Below, in pieces: positions 24,562 through 33,460 of a stretch of DNA of 64,000 bases. Both the position numbers and the translations under genes were made by a program. The stretch is from M3007 sp964646615 (GTDB taxonomy: Bacteria > Bacteroidota > Bacteroidia > Chitinophagales > Saprospiraceae): positions 1 to 64,000 of the forward strand of contig CAZYEV010000099.1 of assembly GCA_964646615.1 (NCBI GenBank), read 5' to 3'. How positions within the stretch are numbered: the stretch's first letter is position 1; every line of letters begins with the position of its first letter. The notes beneath the pieces were generated by a model. It saw only the letters and a program-made list of their open reading frames with translations. It ran no database searches and was not told the origin of the DNA.

Positions 24562-25215
24562 ATGAACGCCGCAGAAAAACAAACCACCGCCCAGCCGCAA
24601 ACCATGCAGCAGTACTACCGCTGGCATGCGCGCATCTACGACGCCACGCGCTGGGCCTTCCTCTTTGGCCGCCGCCGCCTGCTGCGCCTGCTGCCGCAAA
24701 AACCCGCCCTCCGCTTAGCCGAAATCGGCTGCGGTACCGGTTTCAACCTCAAACGCTTAGCCCACCAACACCCCGACTGGCAACTCACGGGCATTGACGT
24801 GTCGAGGCACATGCTCGACCGCGCTTTCCAGGCGCTTAAACCGTACTCCCAGCGAGTCTTTCTGTTGGAGAAAAGCTACGGCAAGGGCCAATTCCGCCTG
24901 AAAGAGCCGGCCGATGTCGTGCTGTTCTCTTACGCGCTCACCATGTTCAACCCCGGCTTCGAGGGCGCTATCGAGCAGGCTTACGACGACCTGCGCCCGG
25001 GCGGCTGCATCGCTGTGGTGGACTTTCACGACACACCCTTTGGCTGGTTTCGGCGCTGGATGGGCATCAACCACGTGCGCATGGAAGGCCACCTACTGCC
25101 TGTGCTGGAGCAGTACTTCGAGCCTAAAACCTGTCAGGTGTGCCGCGCCTTCGGAGGGCTGTGGCGCTATGTGGTGTTCGTAGGCGTAAAGCCGCGCTCG
25201 TCGGTAGATGCATAG
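24562..25215 (+). CDS. btaB: BtaB-like diacylglycerylhomoserine N-methyltransferase
   Basis: This class I SAM methyltransferase would add three methyl groups to the homoserine headgroup to give DGTS. It has 217 aa with the N-terminal YYRWHARIYDATRWAFLFGR pattern of BtaB, motif I EIGCGTGFNL (residues 54-63), GIDVS in the second strand, and a FHDTPFGWFRRWM segment. It starts one base after the btaA stop codon, so the two are one transcriptional unit. Such pairs are usually induced by phosphate shortage; no Pho box was looked for successfully. Confidence 0.87.
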   Translation: MNAAEKQTTAQPQTMQQYYRWHARIYDATRWAFLFGRRRLLRLLPQKPALRLAEIGCGTGFNLKRLAHQHPDWQLTGIDVSRHMLDRAFQALKPYSQRVFLLEKSYGKGQFRLKEPADVVLFSYALTMFNPGFEGAIEQAYDDLRPGGCIAVVDFHDTPFGWFRRWMGINHVRMEGHLLPVLEQYFEPKTCQVCRAFGGLWRYVVFVGVKPRSSVDA

Positions 25216-25284
25216 GTCTTAAAGGCAAAGACCTACCGGCCTAACCCTTGAAGGCGGCCCGCCCTGTCCTCTTCCATCTGGCCG

Positions 25285-26778
25285 TCAAAAACCCAGTGCG
25301 ACCTTTGCTACAAAAGGCCCGACGCGCACCACATACACGCCTTTGGGCAAAAAATCAGCCCTGACGGCCGCGGTTGCCTCTGCGAGCATTTGTTCTGCAA
25401 CGATACGCCCGCTCAAATCGGCAATCACGACTGAAAGCGGAAAGACGAGACCCGCACCTTCGGGGAAAACCAGCCAAAACGCGCCGTCCGAAGCTGGGTT
25501 CGGAAAAACAAAGAGGCGCCCCTCAGAACCCGCATGGGCCCAACCAACCGAAGATACCGGGTTGGCTTCCACCGCGCCGATAGAGGGCGGATGGGCAAAC
25601 AGCCGCTTGAGGAAATCCAGCTTCGGCTCGCTCAACGGCAAACCCCGCCCCGTAGCCGGGCTGGTCGGCGGTATGGCAAAGTTTTCATTCGCGGGGTCTT
25701 GAAACAACGGATCTTGATTGAGCACCCGATTGGGCTCCGCCACCGGCGTATTTGGGCCAGCCCAGTTCGGATTATCGGCGTGGTACCACAGGTTGTTGGA
25801 GAACGTAAAGGTCTGCGGCGCCGTATTCGGGCCGATATTGATGGCTGTTGGGTTAGCATTCGACAGCACCACGATGTTGTTGCGGAAGGAATTGTAGCCG
25901 CACGGTAGAAACCGGTTGGTGTCCACCGTTTCCTGCAAAATGCGAATGGCCCAGCGCTCAGGGCGGTAAAGCGTGTTGTGGGCAACATCCACCTCAACGG
26001 CGCCGACATAAGCCACGGGCGCCTGCGAACCGACGAAGATGTTGGAAAACACCTGTACCCTTGCCGCCTCGAAGCGCGCCGTATCGGGCCGGAAAAAAGC
26101 AAGACCTGTGCTGCCGCCGATGTTCAGCGTGCGCTGGCCGCAGTTTTTGAAAAAATTGCGCTCAATGCGCACCTGCTCGCTGCCGCCCTTGCACTGAATG
26201 GCATTAGAGCCCATGTTCTCAAAGCGGTTGCCGATGATTTTGCCGAAATGGCAGCCCACCATGTCAATGCCGCTGCCGCCAGCGGCGCCGTTTTGGAACA
26301 GGCAATCGAGCACCTCGAAGTGATCTACCCCCGAGAGCTTCAGCAGGTCATTGTTGCCGGTAGCGGCCATGTCGCGGAAGGTGCACCGCTCAAAAACCAG
26401 ATGGTGGGCAGGCGTAGCATAGGTGCCGCCGTCGTCCACGTTCAGGCCGTTGCCCGTTTGCTGCTGGAAAATCAGCCCAACGATGCGCACATAGGCCGGG
26501 TCTGTAAACTGTATGGCATTCGTCCCACCCTGGAAAATAACCGTCGCCCCAGGGGCATTTCTGATAGTAATCCATTGATTGGGAGTGCCCTTCAGGTTCG
26601 GAATAAACAGCCCGCCCGAATACGTAGCAGCGTGCAGCAGCAGCGTATCGCCCGGCTGAGCCACGGCAGCCGCCGCAGCCAGACTCGAGTACGGCTGACC
26701 AGGGCCAATGTGCAGCGTCACCGCGGGCAGATGACAGGCAATCAATAAAAAGCAAACAAGGGTAATGGCCTCTCTCAT
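25285..26778 (-). CDS. Secreted right-handed beta-helix protein with T9SS type A sorting domain
   Basis: This 497-aa exported protein has a signal peptide (MREAITLVCFLLIACHLPAVT) followed by a parallel beta-helix of the pectate-lyase/NosD kind, seen from repeated rungs such as VFERCTFRDM, VLDCLFQNG and IERNFFKNCG between about 60 and 340. The C-terminal 75 residues (FPNPASDGAFWLVFPEG onward, ending VYVVRVGPFVAKVAL) match the type A sorting domain of the type IX system. A surface polysaccharide lyase or binding role is possible, but no catalytic set is recognised. Confidence 0.85.
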   Translation of the reverse strand: MREAITLVCFLLIACHLPAVTLHIGPGQPYSSLAAAAAVAQPGDTLLLHAATYSGGLFIPNLKGTPNQWITIRNAPGATVIFQGGTNAIQFTDPAYVRIVGLIFQQQTGNGLNVDDGGTYATPAHHLVFERCTFRDMAATGNNDLLKLSGVDHFEVLDCLFQNGAAGGSGIDMVGCHFGKIIGNRFENMGSNAIQCKGGSEQVRIERNFFKNCGQRTLNIGGSTGLAFFRPDTARFEAARVQVFSNIFVGSQAPVAYVGAVEVDVAHNTLYRPERWAIRILQETVDTNRFLPCGYNSFRNNIVVLSNANPTAINIGPNTAPQTFTFSNNLWYHADNPNWAGPNTPVAEPNRVLNQDPLFQDPANENFAIPPTSPATGRGLPLSEPKLDFLKRLFAHPPSIGAVEANPVSSVGWAHAGSEGRLFVFPNPASDGAFWLVFPEGAGLVFPLSVVIADLSGRIVAEQMLAEATAAVRADFLPKGVYVVRVGPFVAKVALGF

Positions 26779-26968
26779 AAGCGTCGAAAATTTGAGGAGA
26801 AGACGCCACTACTGCCTGGCTCGCTGCCAGAAGCAGGAGAGTAGGCTTTGGAAAAAGCGTCTGCACTTCCGCATGAGGAAAGGCTGCGCTCTGCTACAGA
26901 CACTGTTGCCATTTTTGTGGAAAAAGGCGCCAGCAATCAGGCCGCCGAGCATCATGAGCAGAGCACTT

Positions 26969-27015
26969 CAGGTCTTTACAAATCCGACACGGCATTCCGG
27001 ATTTGTAAAGACCTG
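26969..27015. repeat. Perfect 18-bp-arm inverted repeat before the DUF4143 ATPase gene
   Basis: Left arm 26969-26986 (CAGGTCTTTACAAATCCG) and right arm 26998-27015, its exact reverse complement, with an 11-base spacer. It ends 14 bases before the ATG at 27030. There is no T run, so it does not look like a simple terminator. Confidence 0.95.
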
Positions 27016-27017
27016 GC

Positions 27018-27025
27018 TATTTTTG
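27018..27025 (+). promoter_or_regulatory. Possible -7 element directly before the DUF4143 gene
   Basis: TATTTTTG, only 4 bases before the ATG. If used, the transcript would begin at or inside the start codon region, so it would be leaderless; a chance match is possible. Confidence 0.3.
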
Positions 27026-27029
27026 CCGC

Positions 27030-28202
27030 ATGATACCGCGACTTCTTTCCGATAAAATCCGCTATCTGGCCACCAAGATGCCGGTCGTCAGCATAACTGG
27101 CCCGCGCCAATCGGGCAAAACAATACTGGCGCAACAGCTCTTTCCGCATTACCGGTATATCAATCTGGAGCATTTGGAACAACGGGCATTTGCCCAAAAC
27201 GACCCGGCCGGCTTCATTCGCTCATGCACTGGTGGTGTAGTTATTGACGAGGCGCAGTATGCACCGGATTTGTTTTCTTACATCCAGGTACGAGTGGATG
27301 AAACCCGGCGCAACGGCGAGTTTGTCCTGACGGGGTCACAAAACTTCCAGCTCAGTGCCCGCATCGGGCAGAGCTTAGCCGGTCGGGCGGCCAATGTCTA
27401 TTTGTTGCCGTTTTCCATAGAAGAGCTGCGGCAGGCGGATTTACTGCCCGCCAACTACGAGTCATTGGTGGTGTACGGCAGCTATCCACGCATTTACGAC
27501 CAGCACCTGGCTCCTGAGGATTTTTATCCGTCATACATCGAAAACTACATAGAGCGCGATGTACGCCAATTAGTACAGGTAGCCGATCTGACCAAGTTTC
27601 AGATGTTCGTCCGATTGTGCGCTGCCCGCATCGGGCAGTTGTTCAACCAGAGCGCCCTTGCTGTCGAAGTGGGCGTGGATGCCAACACTGTAAAGCGCTG
27701 GCTGTCTATTCTCGAAACCAGCTTTATTGCCTTTCGGCTGCCGCCGTATTTCCGCAACTACAACAAGCGCCTGCTCAAGACGCCCAAGCTGTACTTTTAC
27801 GACACTGGCCTCGCTTGTTCGCTGCTGGGCATCCGAACACCCGAGCAATTAGACAACCATTTGATGAAAGGCGCCCTGTTCGAGAATATGGTGGTGGTCG
27901 AAACCCTAAAGCAGTTTCACCACCGCGGCATACGCCCGGCGTGCTATTTCTGGCGCGACAACACCGGCCACGAAATTGACCTGCTCATCGAAGACGGCGC
28001 GCGCCTTTATGCCGTAGAAATTAAATCGGGCCGTACTCTGCACGAAGAGTTTTTCAGAAACCTTCACTTTTTCCATAAAATTTCCGGCAATCCGCCCGAG
28101 CACGGGTGGGTAATCTACGGCGGCTCGGAGCGGCAAAGCCGTTCGTATGGGAATGTGGCCGGATGGGACCAGATGCCCACATGGAGCGAAGGCACGCCAT
28201 AG
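27030..28202 (+). CDS. AAA-type ATPase with DUF4143 domain
   Basis: This cytoplasmic P-loop ATPase has 390 aa. The Walker A GPRQSGKT is at residues 23-30, the Walker B GGVVIDEAQ near 68-76, and a sensor-like VLTGSQNF follows. The second half is the DUF4143 module with a nuclease-like fold core (GHEIDLLIEDG ... YAVEIKSG, about residues 314-335), where D, E and K are arranged as in PD-(D/E)xK proteins. The family is very common in Bacteroidota and often found in mobile or defence settings, but its role is unproved. The gene sits alone behind an 18-bp-arm inverted repeat. Confidence 0.9.
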   Translation: MIPRLLSDKIRYLATKMPVVSITGPRQSGKTILAQQLFPHYRYINLEHLEQRAFAQNDPAGFIRSCTGGVVIDEAQYAPDLFSYIQVRVDETRRNGEFVLTGSQNFQLSARIGQSLAGRAANVYLLPFSIEELRQADLLPANYESLVVYGSYPRIYDQHLAPEDFYPSYIENYIERDVRQLVQVADLTKFQMFVRLCAARIGQLFNQSALAVEVGVDANTVKRWLSILETSFIAFRLPPYFRNYNKRLLKTPKLYFYDTGLACSLLGIRTPEQLDNHLMKGALFENMVVVETLKQFHHRGIRPACYFWRDNTGHEIDLLIEDGARLYAVEIKSGRTLHEEFFRNLHFFHKISGNPPEHGWVIYGGSERQSRSYGNVAGWDQMPTWSEGTP

Positions 28203-28210
28203 TTGCTATA

Positions 28211-30703
28211 CTATCGTTTTCGCGACTTCCCCTTCGTTGCCGTCGAACGCGCGGCCGAGCCTGAGGCAGAAGCAGCCGGCTTCGCCGGGGGAGCCTCATT
28301 GGCCAGGGGTGTCGTGGTGAGCACGGGTTTGCTGCGCTGCCACCGCCATAAAGCCAGCAAGAGTAGCAAAAGCAGCACCGCTGAGGCGATGTACGACACC
28401 GTTTCGCCCACGTAGAACGAACGCGGTTCGAAGCGCATCTCTAAGCGCATGTTCTGGCCGGCGGGCAGCCGCATGGCGCGCACCAGATAGTCGGCCGGGA
28501 AGAAGTCGGGCGCGGGCTGGCCGTTGAGGAAGCATTTCCAGCCTTTAGCGGGCGGATAATAGATTTCCGAAAAGACGGCCAGCTGGTCGGTAGCGGCAGA
28601 GTATTCGTACTCCATGCGTTCGGGGTGGTAGCTGGTCAGGCGTATGGTGGCCGTGCTGTCAAAGGTCGGCGTCCAGCCTCGAATTTGGTCGGCGTATTTT
28701 TCCTGCACGACGGCTTCCGTTTTGGGGTCGAGCGCGCGCAGGGCCTGCAATTCAGCATCCGCGTCGGGTACGAGTGTGTAGCGCTGCACGAACCAGGCGT
28801 TGCCACAGGCCTCGGACAGGCGCATGACCTGCTTTTCCTGCGTAACCAGATACTTGCCGTTGAGCATGCCCACGAGGTGGAGGCTCTGGCCCAGATTGGG
28901 CCCCAGGAAGGTATCCACCACCTCCTGAAAGCGCTGCAGCTTGGCAGCGTGGTAGCCGCTGAGGCTTTTGTGGAAGAACGACGTGATGGCGTTGCCCGTA
29001 ATGCCCCCGCGCGACAGGTCGAGCACGCGGTAGTGGATGTCCGGGTCTTTTTTAATTTCCAGATCGAACGGCTCGGGAGCGGGCGCAAACGTCTCGGCGC
29101 CTTTGCTCTGGTATTTGTCCCACGAGAGGGTGCGCGTGGTGATGGGCCAATGGTCGGCCAGGGCCAGCAAGACGAGCACCACAGCCGTCAGCGCCGCCTG
29201 AACCGTGCCGCGCAGGTAGAGCCAGATGAGTGCAGCAGCGACCGCCACAAAGGCGAACGAGCGCAAAACATCGGCGCGCAACAGGTCGGCCCGGTCTTGT
29301 TTCAGGAGGCTGAGCAATTCAGGAGGCAGATTGCTGTCGTACGGCCCACTTTCCGAATGCAACAGAAAAGCGCCCAGCAAAAGCGCGGCTACAATACCGG
29401 CTGACCACTGAAGTGCCTTCATTTTCTGGGCCTTAGCAATTTCGGCACTCAACAGCCGCTGCACTCCCAGCGCCGCCAGCGCGGCAAAGCAAAGCTGAGC
29501 GATGCCCAACGCCATCGAGACGGCCCGGAACTTTTTGAACATCGGCAGATAGTCGTACCACACGAAGTTGAGGAAAAAGTGCTTGCCCCAGGCCAGCGAA
29601 AGCATGAACAACCCACTGCCCAACAGCCAGTACTTGAGCGCGCCGGGCACAAGGAACGCCCCCAGAATACACGAGAACACCACCACAGCGCCGAAGTAAA
29701 TGGCTGTACCTACGAACGGCTGCTCACCGGTGTAGAACAACCCGTTGATCTGGCTCCGATACTGCGGGTCCACCGCTGAATACAGGCGCGTCTGGCGATA
29801 CGACTCGCCTGCGCCACCGCCAGCAAAGTGCGGCACCAGCAGCGTCATGCTTTCGGTAATGCCGTAGCTCCAGCCGAAAAGATAATCGGTGTCCAGGCCA
29901 TCGCCTTTGCTCTTTTTGGCACTCAGCTCCGAGCGCCCGCGAATGGTCTCCTGGCTGTATTCGTAGGTAGGCCACAGGCGCGACGTATTGGCCGCAAAAC
30001 CCAGCGCAATGGCCACACCACACGCCACTACGGCCCGGCTCCAGGGCACCCAGTTTTTCTGTACAGCAGCCTCTATGCCTTTGGCCAGCACAAAAAAGCC
30101 GAAGAGCATGAGCGTGTAATACGTAATCTGCACGTGATTGATGTACACCTGCATGGCCGTGAACAGCGCCAGCACGCCAGCACCCAACAGCCAGTAGCGC
30201 CCAAAGGCCAGCGCCATGCCGGCCAGCATGCCGGGCGCCAGCGCCAGCGCAATCATCTTTGTCGTGTGGCCCGCCTCAATGATGTCGGCGTTGTATGTTG
30301 TGATGCCGTAGCCAACAGCGCCCAAAAGCCCCACGCGCCAATCTGCACCCAGCACCACTAAGAAAAAGTACATCGTCAGCATGGCCAGCAGCACCTGAGG
30401 CCACACCTTTGTCATAATGTCGGTGCCAAAAAGCAGCACATTGAACACCGGAGCCGTCAGGTTCCCTTTAGCGCCGCTGTAAATCTGGTACGATGGCATA
30501 CCGCCAAAGGCGCTGTTCGTCCACAGCGGCACTTTCCCTTCCGAGTCCTGGTAGGCCTTTATCTCGGCCTGCATACCGCGGGCCTTCTGGTTATCGGGTT
30601 GGGGCAGTACCTTGCCCTGAAAAGCATTCGGCAAAAAATAGAACAGGGACAGTACCGTCAGAAAAGCAACGGCTAAGGCGTGGAAGCGCAGCGCTTGTTT
30701 CAT
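28211..30703 (-). CDS. YfhO-family multi-spanning membrane protein
   Basis: This large integral membrane protein of 830 aa has about a dozen hydrophobic helices, beginning with residues 6-23, and a large extracytoplasmic domain near 540-760. It resembles YfhO-family proteins, which are of the GT-C type and are linked to glycosylation of surface polymers such as lipoteichoic acid in Firmicutes. The start at 30703 was chosen over an earlier frame start because it precedes the first helix directly. The C-terminus has an Ala/Pro-rich and Lys/Arg-rich tail. The substrate in a Gram-negative cell is unknown. Confidence 0.85.
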   Translation of the reverse strand: MKQALRFHALAVAFLTVLSLFYFLPNAFQGKVLPQPDNQKARGMQAEIKAYQDSEGKVPLWTNSAFGGMPSYQIYSGAKGNLTAPVFNVLLFGTDIMTKVWPQVLLAMLTMYFFLVVLGADWRVGLLGAVGYGITTYNADIIEAGHTTKMIALALAPGMLAGMALAFGRYWLLGAGVLALFTAMQVYINHVQITYYTLMLFGFFVLAKGIEAAVQKNWVPWSRAVVACGVAIALGFAANTSRLWPTYEYSQETIRGRSELSAKKSKGDGLDTDYLFGWSYGITESMTLLVPHFAGGGAGESYRQTRLYSAVDPQYRSQINGLFYTGEQPFVGTAIYFGAVVVFSCILGAFLVPGALKYWLLGSGLFMLSLAWGKHFFLNFVWYDYLPMFKKFRAVSMALGIAQLCFAALAALGVQRLLSAEIAKAQKMKALQWSAGIVAALLLGAFLLHSESGPYDSNLPPELLSLLKQDRADLLRADVLRSFAFVAVAAALIWLYLRGTVQAALTAVVLVLLALADHWPITTRTLSWDKYQSKGAETFAPAPEPFDLEIKKDPDIHYRVLDLSRGGITGNAITSFFHKSLSGYHAAKLQRFQEVVDTFLGPNLGQSLHLVGMLNGKYLVTQEKQVMRLSEACGNAWFVQRYTLVPDADAELQALRALDPKTEAVVQEKYADQIRGWTPTFDSTATIRLTSYHPERMEYEYSAATDQLAVFSEIYYPPAKGWKCFLNGQPAPDFFPADYLVRAMRLPAGQNMRLEMRFEPRSFYVGETVSYIASAVLLLLLLLALWRWQRSKPVLTTTPLANEAPPAKPAASASGSAARSTATKGKSRKR

Positions 30704-30849
30704 AGAAAAGAAAAAGGTGGTGGTTGGGCCGACAGGGTTTTTTCGCCAGAGTTCCCCGTCGCGCGCGGCGAAGGTAGGCATTTGCCGCAAACCAGTCATT
30801 TGAGGCTTTCGGACAACAAGCGGAATGCGCCTGAACTCAAGACCACACG

Positions 30850-31857
30850 CTACTCGCCGTTTTCACCGGGTTCGTCGGCCAGGGCCAGCCGGAGTGCGCG
30901 CACACTTTCCTCGTCAAGCCCGGCAATCAAACCAATCTCCGCATCAGGCATATCCGGAAATCTCCGCAGCAAATTCAACGCTGTGGCTCGCGCATGCTCT
31001 TGCCTGCCTTTTTCGATGCCCTCTTCGATGCCTTTTTCGATGCCCTCTTCGATGCCTTCTTTAAATCCCATCTGCCTTATTCGCTCCATGATCTCAGACT
31101 TACGGCGCATCCAATAGTCGTTTTCAAGTATCTCAAAGGCTTCCCGAACATCTTTTGGGAGGTCTTCCTGCAATTCTTCTGTGAAGTTCCTGTCTTGCAT
31201 GGCGTAGAGTTTTTCCAAAAAATAAATCAGTGCCTGTCGGAGTGTTTTTTCGTCTTCCTCGTGCAGGTCCAGAATGGTAGGCAAGTACCGCCTTATCTGC
31301 TCCAAATCATGGGCAAATTTAAGGGCCAGCAGCATACTGCGCAAGTGTCTTGCATGTGATAAGGCCTCGAGCGTCTCCGTTGGTAAGGTATTCAGGTTGA
31401 TCAGGATATACTCGAAGTGAGGGATAAACCGGCGTCGGCCCTTAGTCAAATGCTTAAAATACTCGTAGAAAAATCGGTATTTCCACTCTGACCTGCCGTG
31501 GTACAGGACGATGAGCACCAGCTGGGTCAGTGGGCGTTTGTTTTTCTCATCATCCTCCCACAGCTGGAGCATGTAGTCCAGCAGTTGCAGATGAATGGGG
31601 GAGCGTGGCGGAGCACTCTTGTGCTCAAAGAGCAACAACACACGGGTAGATTTGTCGTGCTTGAGCCGGGACTCGTAAATGGCGTCGCTGTGTGAAACAC
31701 CAAAGCGGCCACTGACGTGTTCCGTAGGATGCTTCCTGAAGTAAGAGAGGTCCATTCCCTGGATTGCCCAGCGGGGCAGGAATGCTCGCAATAACTGTTT
31801 GGCCACGCGAATATCCCAAAAGAAGATTTTGAAAAAAAGGTCGTAAAGCGCCGCCAT
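30850..31857 (-). CDS. Rpn-family PD-(D/E)xK nuclease (recombination-promoting nuclease/putative transposase)
   Basis: This 335-aa protein begins MAALYDLFFKIFFWD and carries the nuclease core D-x-IYESRL followed by VLLLFEHKS (residues 57-78), the pattern of Rpn-type nucleases. The C-terminal part contains a coiled EGIEEGIEKG repeat coded by four 12-bp units at 31012-31059. In E. coli the related Rpn proteins act as DNA nucleases that promote recombination. The start was set at ATG 31857: the frame runs on upstream for about 270 more codons, but that part lies antisense to the neighbouring oxidase gene and shows no family match. It sits between unrelated genes and could be mobile. Confidence 0.86.
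   Translation of the reverse strand: MAALYDLFFKIFFWDIRVAKQLLRAFLPRWAIQGMDLSYFRKHPTEHVSGRFGVSHSDAIYESRLKHDKSTRVLLLFEHKSAPPRSPIHLQLLDYMLQLWEDDEKNKRPLTQLVLIVLYHGRSEWKYRFFYEYFKHLTKGRRRFIPHFEYILINLNTLPTETLEALSHARHLRSMLLALKFAHDLEQIRRYLPTILDLHEEDEKTLRQALIYFLEKLYAMQDRNFTEELQEDLPKDVREAFEILENDYWMRRKSEIMERIRQMGFKEGIEEGIEKGIEEGIEKGRQEHARATALNLLRRFPDMPDAEIGLIAGLDEESVRALRLALADEPGENGE
31012..31059. repeat. Four 12-bp tandem units inside the Rpn-type gene
   Basis: Units TTCGATGCCCTC, TTCGATGCCTTT, TTCGATGCCCTC and TTCGATGCCTTC follow one another without a gap. They code the EGIEEGIEKG stretch on the minus strand. Unit number can change in frame by slippage. Confidence 0.95.
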
Positions 31858-32134
31858 GCAGATGGATACTTTGGAGGATGTACCAGCCTTTTTCCGAAGG
31901 ATTTCTCCGGGCGGAAAGATAGTGCAAAATAGAAAATGCTTCAGCAAGTCTCCTCGCCAAAACGGAGCATGGCATAGAGTCCCGAATCCGCGGCGCTTCT
32001 TGCGCAAAAGCACTGCGGGAGAGTTGGATAATTGAAGTGGAAAAAACAGGGCCGCTCCGAACGTGGCGCCTGGTGAGTATGCACTCCTGGGAGGCTTTGC
32101 AAGGCAAGCGCTGCCACGGGTGTAGATGCCCTTT

Positions 32135-33436
32135 CTACACGCCCGTTTTATTTTGCTGTATTCGCCCGCGCAGGAGCGACCAGAACCTGTCGGAGGCAAA
32201 GGTTTCCGGCCGAATACGGCCCATTTGGGGCGCTGAGCAGGCGTCTTTGGCCAGATAGACTTTGCCGCCTGAGCGCCAGACCAGGTCGTCCAAGCGCGCG
32301 ATGAGGGCAGGCAGCGTGCGGGTGCGCGGAAAGTCGAGCGCCAGCGAATAGCCGCGCTCAGGAAAGCTGTGCACGGCCTCCGGAGGGCGGTCGCCGTGTC
32401 GCTTGACGACGCACAGGAAGGGCGCCTCTCCGCTCTGGTGTAGCAGTTCAAACACCTGCCGGAAGCCTGCCTGGCATTGGCCTTCGGGCAGCCCAAACTG
32501 GTATTGCACAAACCCACGCCGGCCGTAGAGGCGGTTCCAGTTTCGGATGCGGTCGAGGGGGTAGAAGCACTGTTCGAGGTCAATTTGCCGTTCACCGTTG
32601 CGAGCTCGGGCGAAGTAGAGCTGGTTATGCGCCCAAATGGTGGTGGGGTTGAGCAGAAAATGCGGGGCATAGAACGGCATATTCAGCGCGCGCCGTTTGG
32701 GAAAAGCGAGCGTTTCGGGCGTTGTCCCGTCCAAATGCTCGGCCAATAGCAGTACGCCGCGCCCCTGTTGCTTGCCCCGCGCCAGCCCGTCCACCCAGGC
32801 GACGGCATAGGGCCAGGCGCGGTGGGCTTCGAAGGCTTCCAGCAGAGCATCCAAATGGGGGGCTTTTATCGTGCGCTGGCGCAGGAATACGGACGAAATG
32901 CGCATCAGTTGGAAACGCGCCGACAGGATGACGCCCGTCCAGCCCATGCCGCCGCAGGTCTGCCAGAAGAGGTCGCTGTTGTCCTGACGCGAGCAGCGCA
33001 CCATCGTGCCGTCGGCACGCAGCAGGTCAAAGTCGAGCAGCCAGTTGGAAAAGCAGCCCTTGTGCGGGTGGTTTTTACCGTGCACGTCGCAAGCGATAGC
33101 GCCGCCCACCGTGATGAAGCGCGTGCCAGGCGTTACATGGAAAAACCACCCGGCCGGCACAATGAGGTCCAGCAGGTCAGACAACAGCACGCCAGCCTCG
33201 GCCTCTACAATGCCCTGCTGCGCATCGAAGTGTCGTATGCGATTGAGATAGAGCGTACTGAGCACTCTGTATGCCAGGGCGGCATCGCCGTAGCAGCGCC
33301 CATTACCCCGGGCGATGAGTCGCTCATGCCTCAATACTTCCTCGCGTACTTCCTCTATTGAGGAGGGATAGCTGATTTCGGCCTTTGTGGTGGGGTAATG
33401 GCCCCAATTGCTCAACTCCCGCTGTTCGCGCCGCAT
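32135..33436 (-). CDS. FAD-binding oxidoreductase, DprE1-like (VAO family)
   Basis: This flavoenzyme of 433 aa has the FAD-binding fold of vanillyl-alcohol-oxidase-type enzymes: ARGNGRCYGDAA near residues 43-53, FHVTPGTRFITVGGAIACDVHGKNHP near 100-125, and a C-terminal YLAKDACSAPQMGRIRPETF. HGKNH is the typical mark of DprE1 (decaprenylphosphoryl-ribose 2-epimerase oxidase) and related sugar-lactone oxidases. No partner reductase like DprE2 lies next to it. A role in modifying a polyprenyl-linked sugar is plausible; the substrate is unproved. The gap between it and the Rpn-type gene (31858-32134) holds no gene I can support. Confidence 0.82.
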   Translation of the reverse strand: MRREQRELSNWGHYPTTKAEISYPSSIEEVREEVLRHERLIARGNGRCYGDAALAYRVLSTLYLNRIRHFDAQQGIVEAEAGVLLSDLLDLIVPAGWFFHVTPGTRFITVGGAIACDVHGKNHPHKGCFSNWLLDFDLLRADGTMVRCSRQDNSDLFWQTCGGMGWTGVILSARFQLMRISSVFLRQRTIKAPHLDALLEAFEAHRAWPYAVAWVDGLARGKQQGRGVLLLAEHLDGTTPETLAFPKRRALNMPFYAPHFLLNPTTIWAHNQLYFARARNGERQIDLEQCFYPLDRIRNWNRLYGRRGFVQYQFGLPEGQCQAGFRQVFELLHQSGEAPFLCVVKRHGDRPPEAVHSFPERGYSLALDFPRTRTLPALIARLDDLVWRSGGKVYLAKDACSAPQMGRIRPETFASDRFWSLLRGRIQQNKTGV

Positions 33437-33460
33437 GACCCACCGCTGTAGTGGCCTCTG

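Noticed and set aside
25210..25232. Small hairpin after btaB as terminator
   Set aside because: Only a 7-bp stem and no T run on either side.
31858..32670. Upstream extension of the Rpn-type gene to 606 codons
   Set aside because: The extra part overlaps the oxidase gene in antisense and has no similarity to the nuclease family, whose N-terminus begins at 31857.
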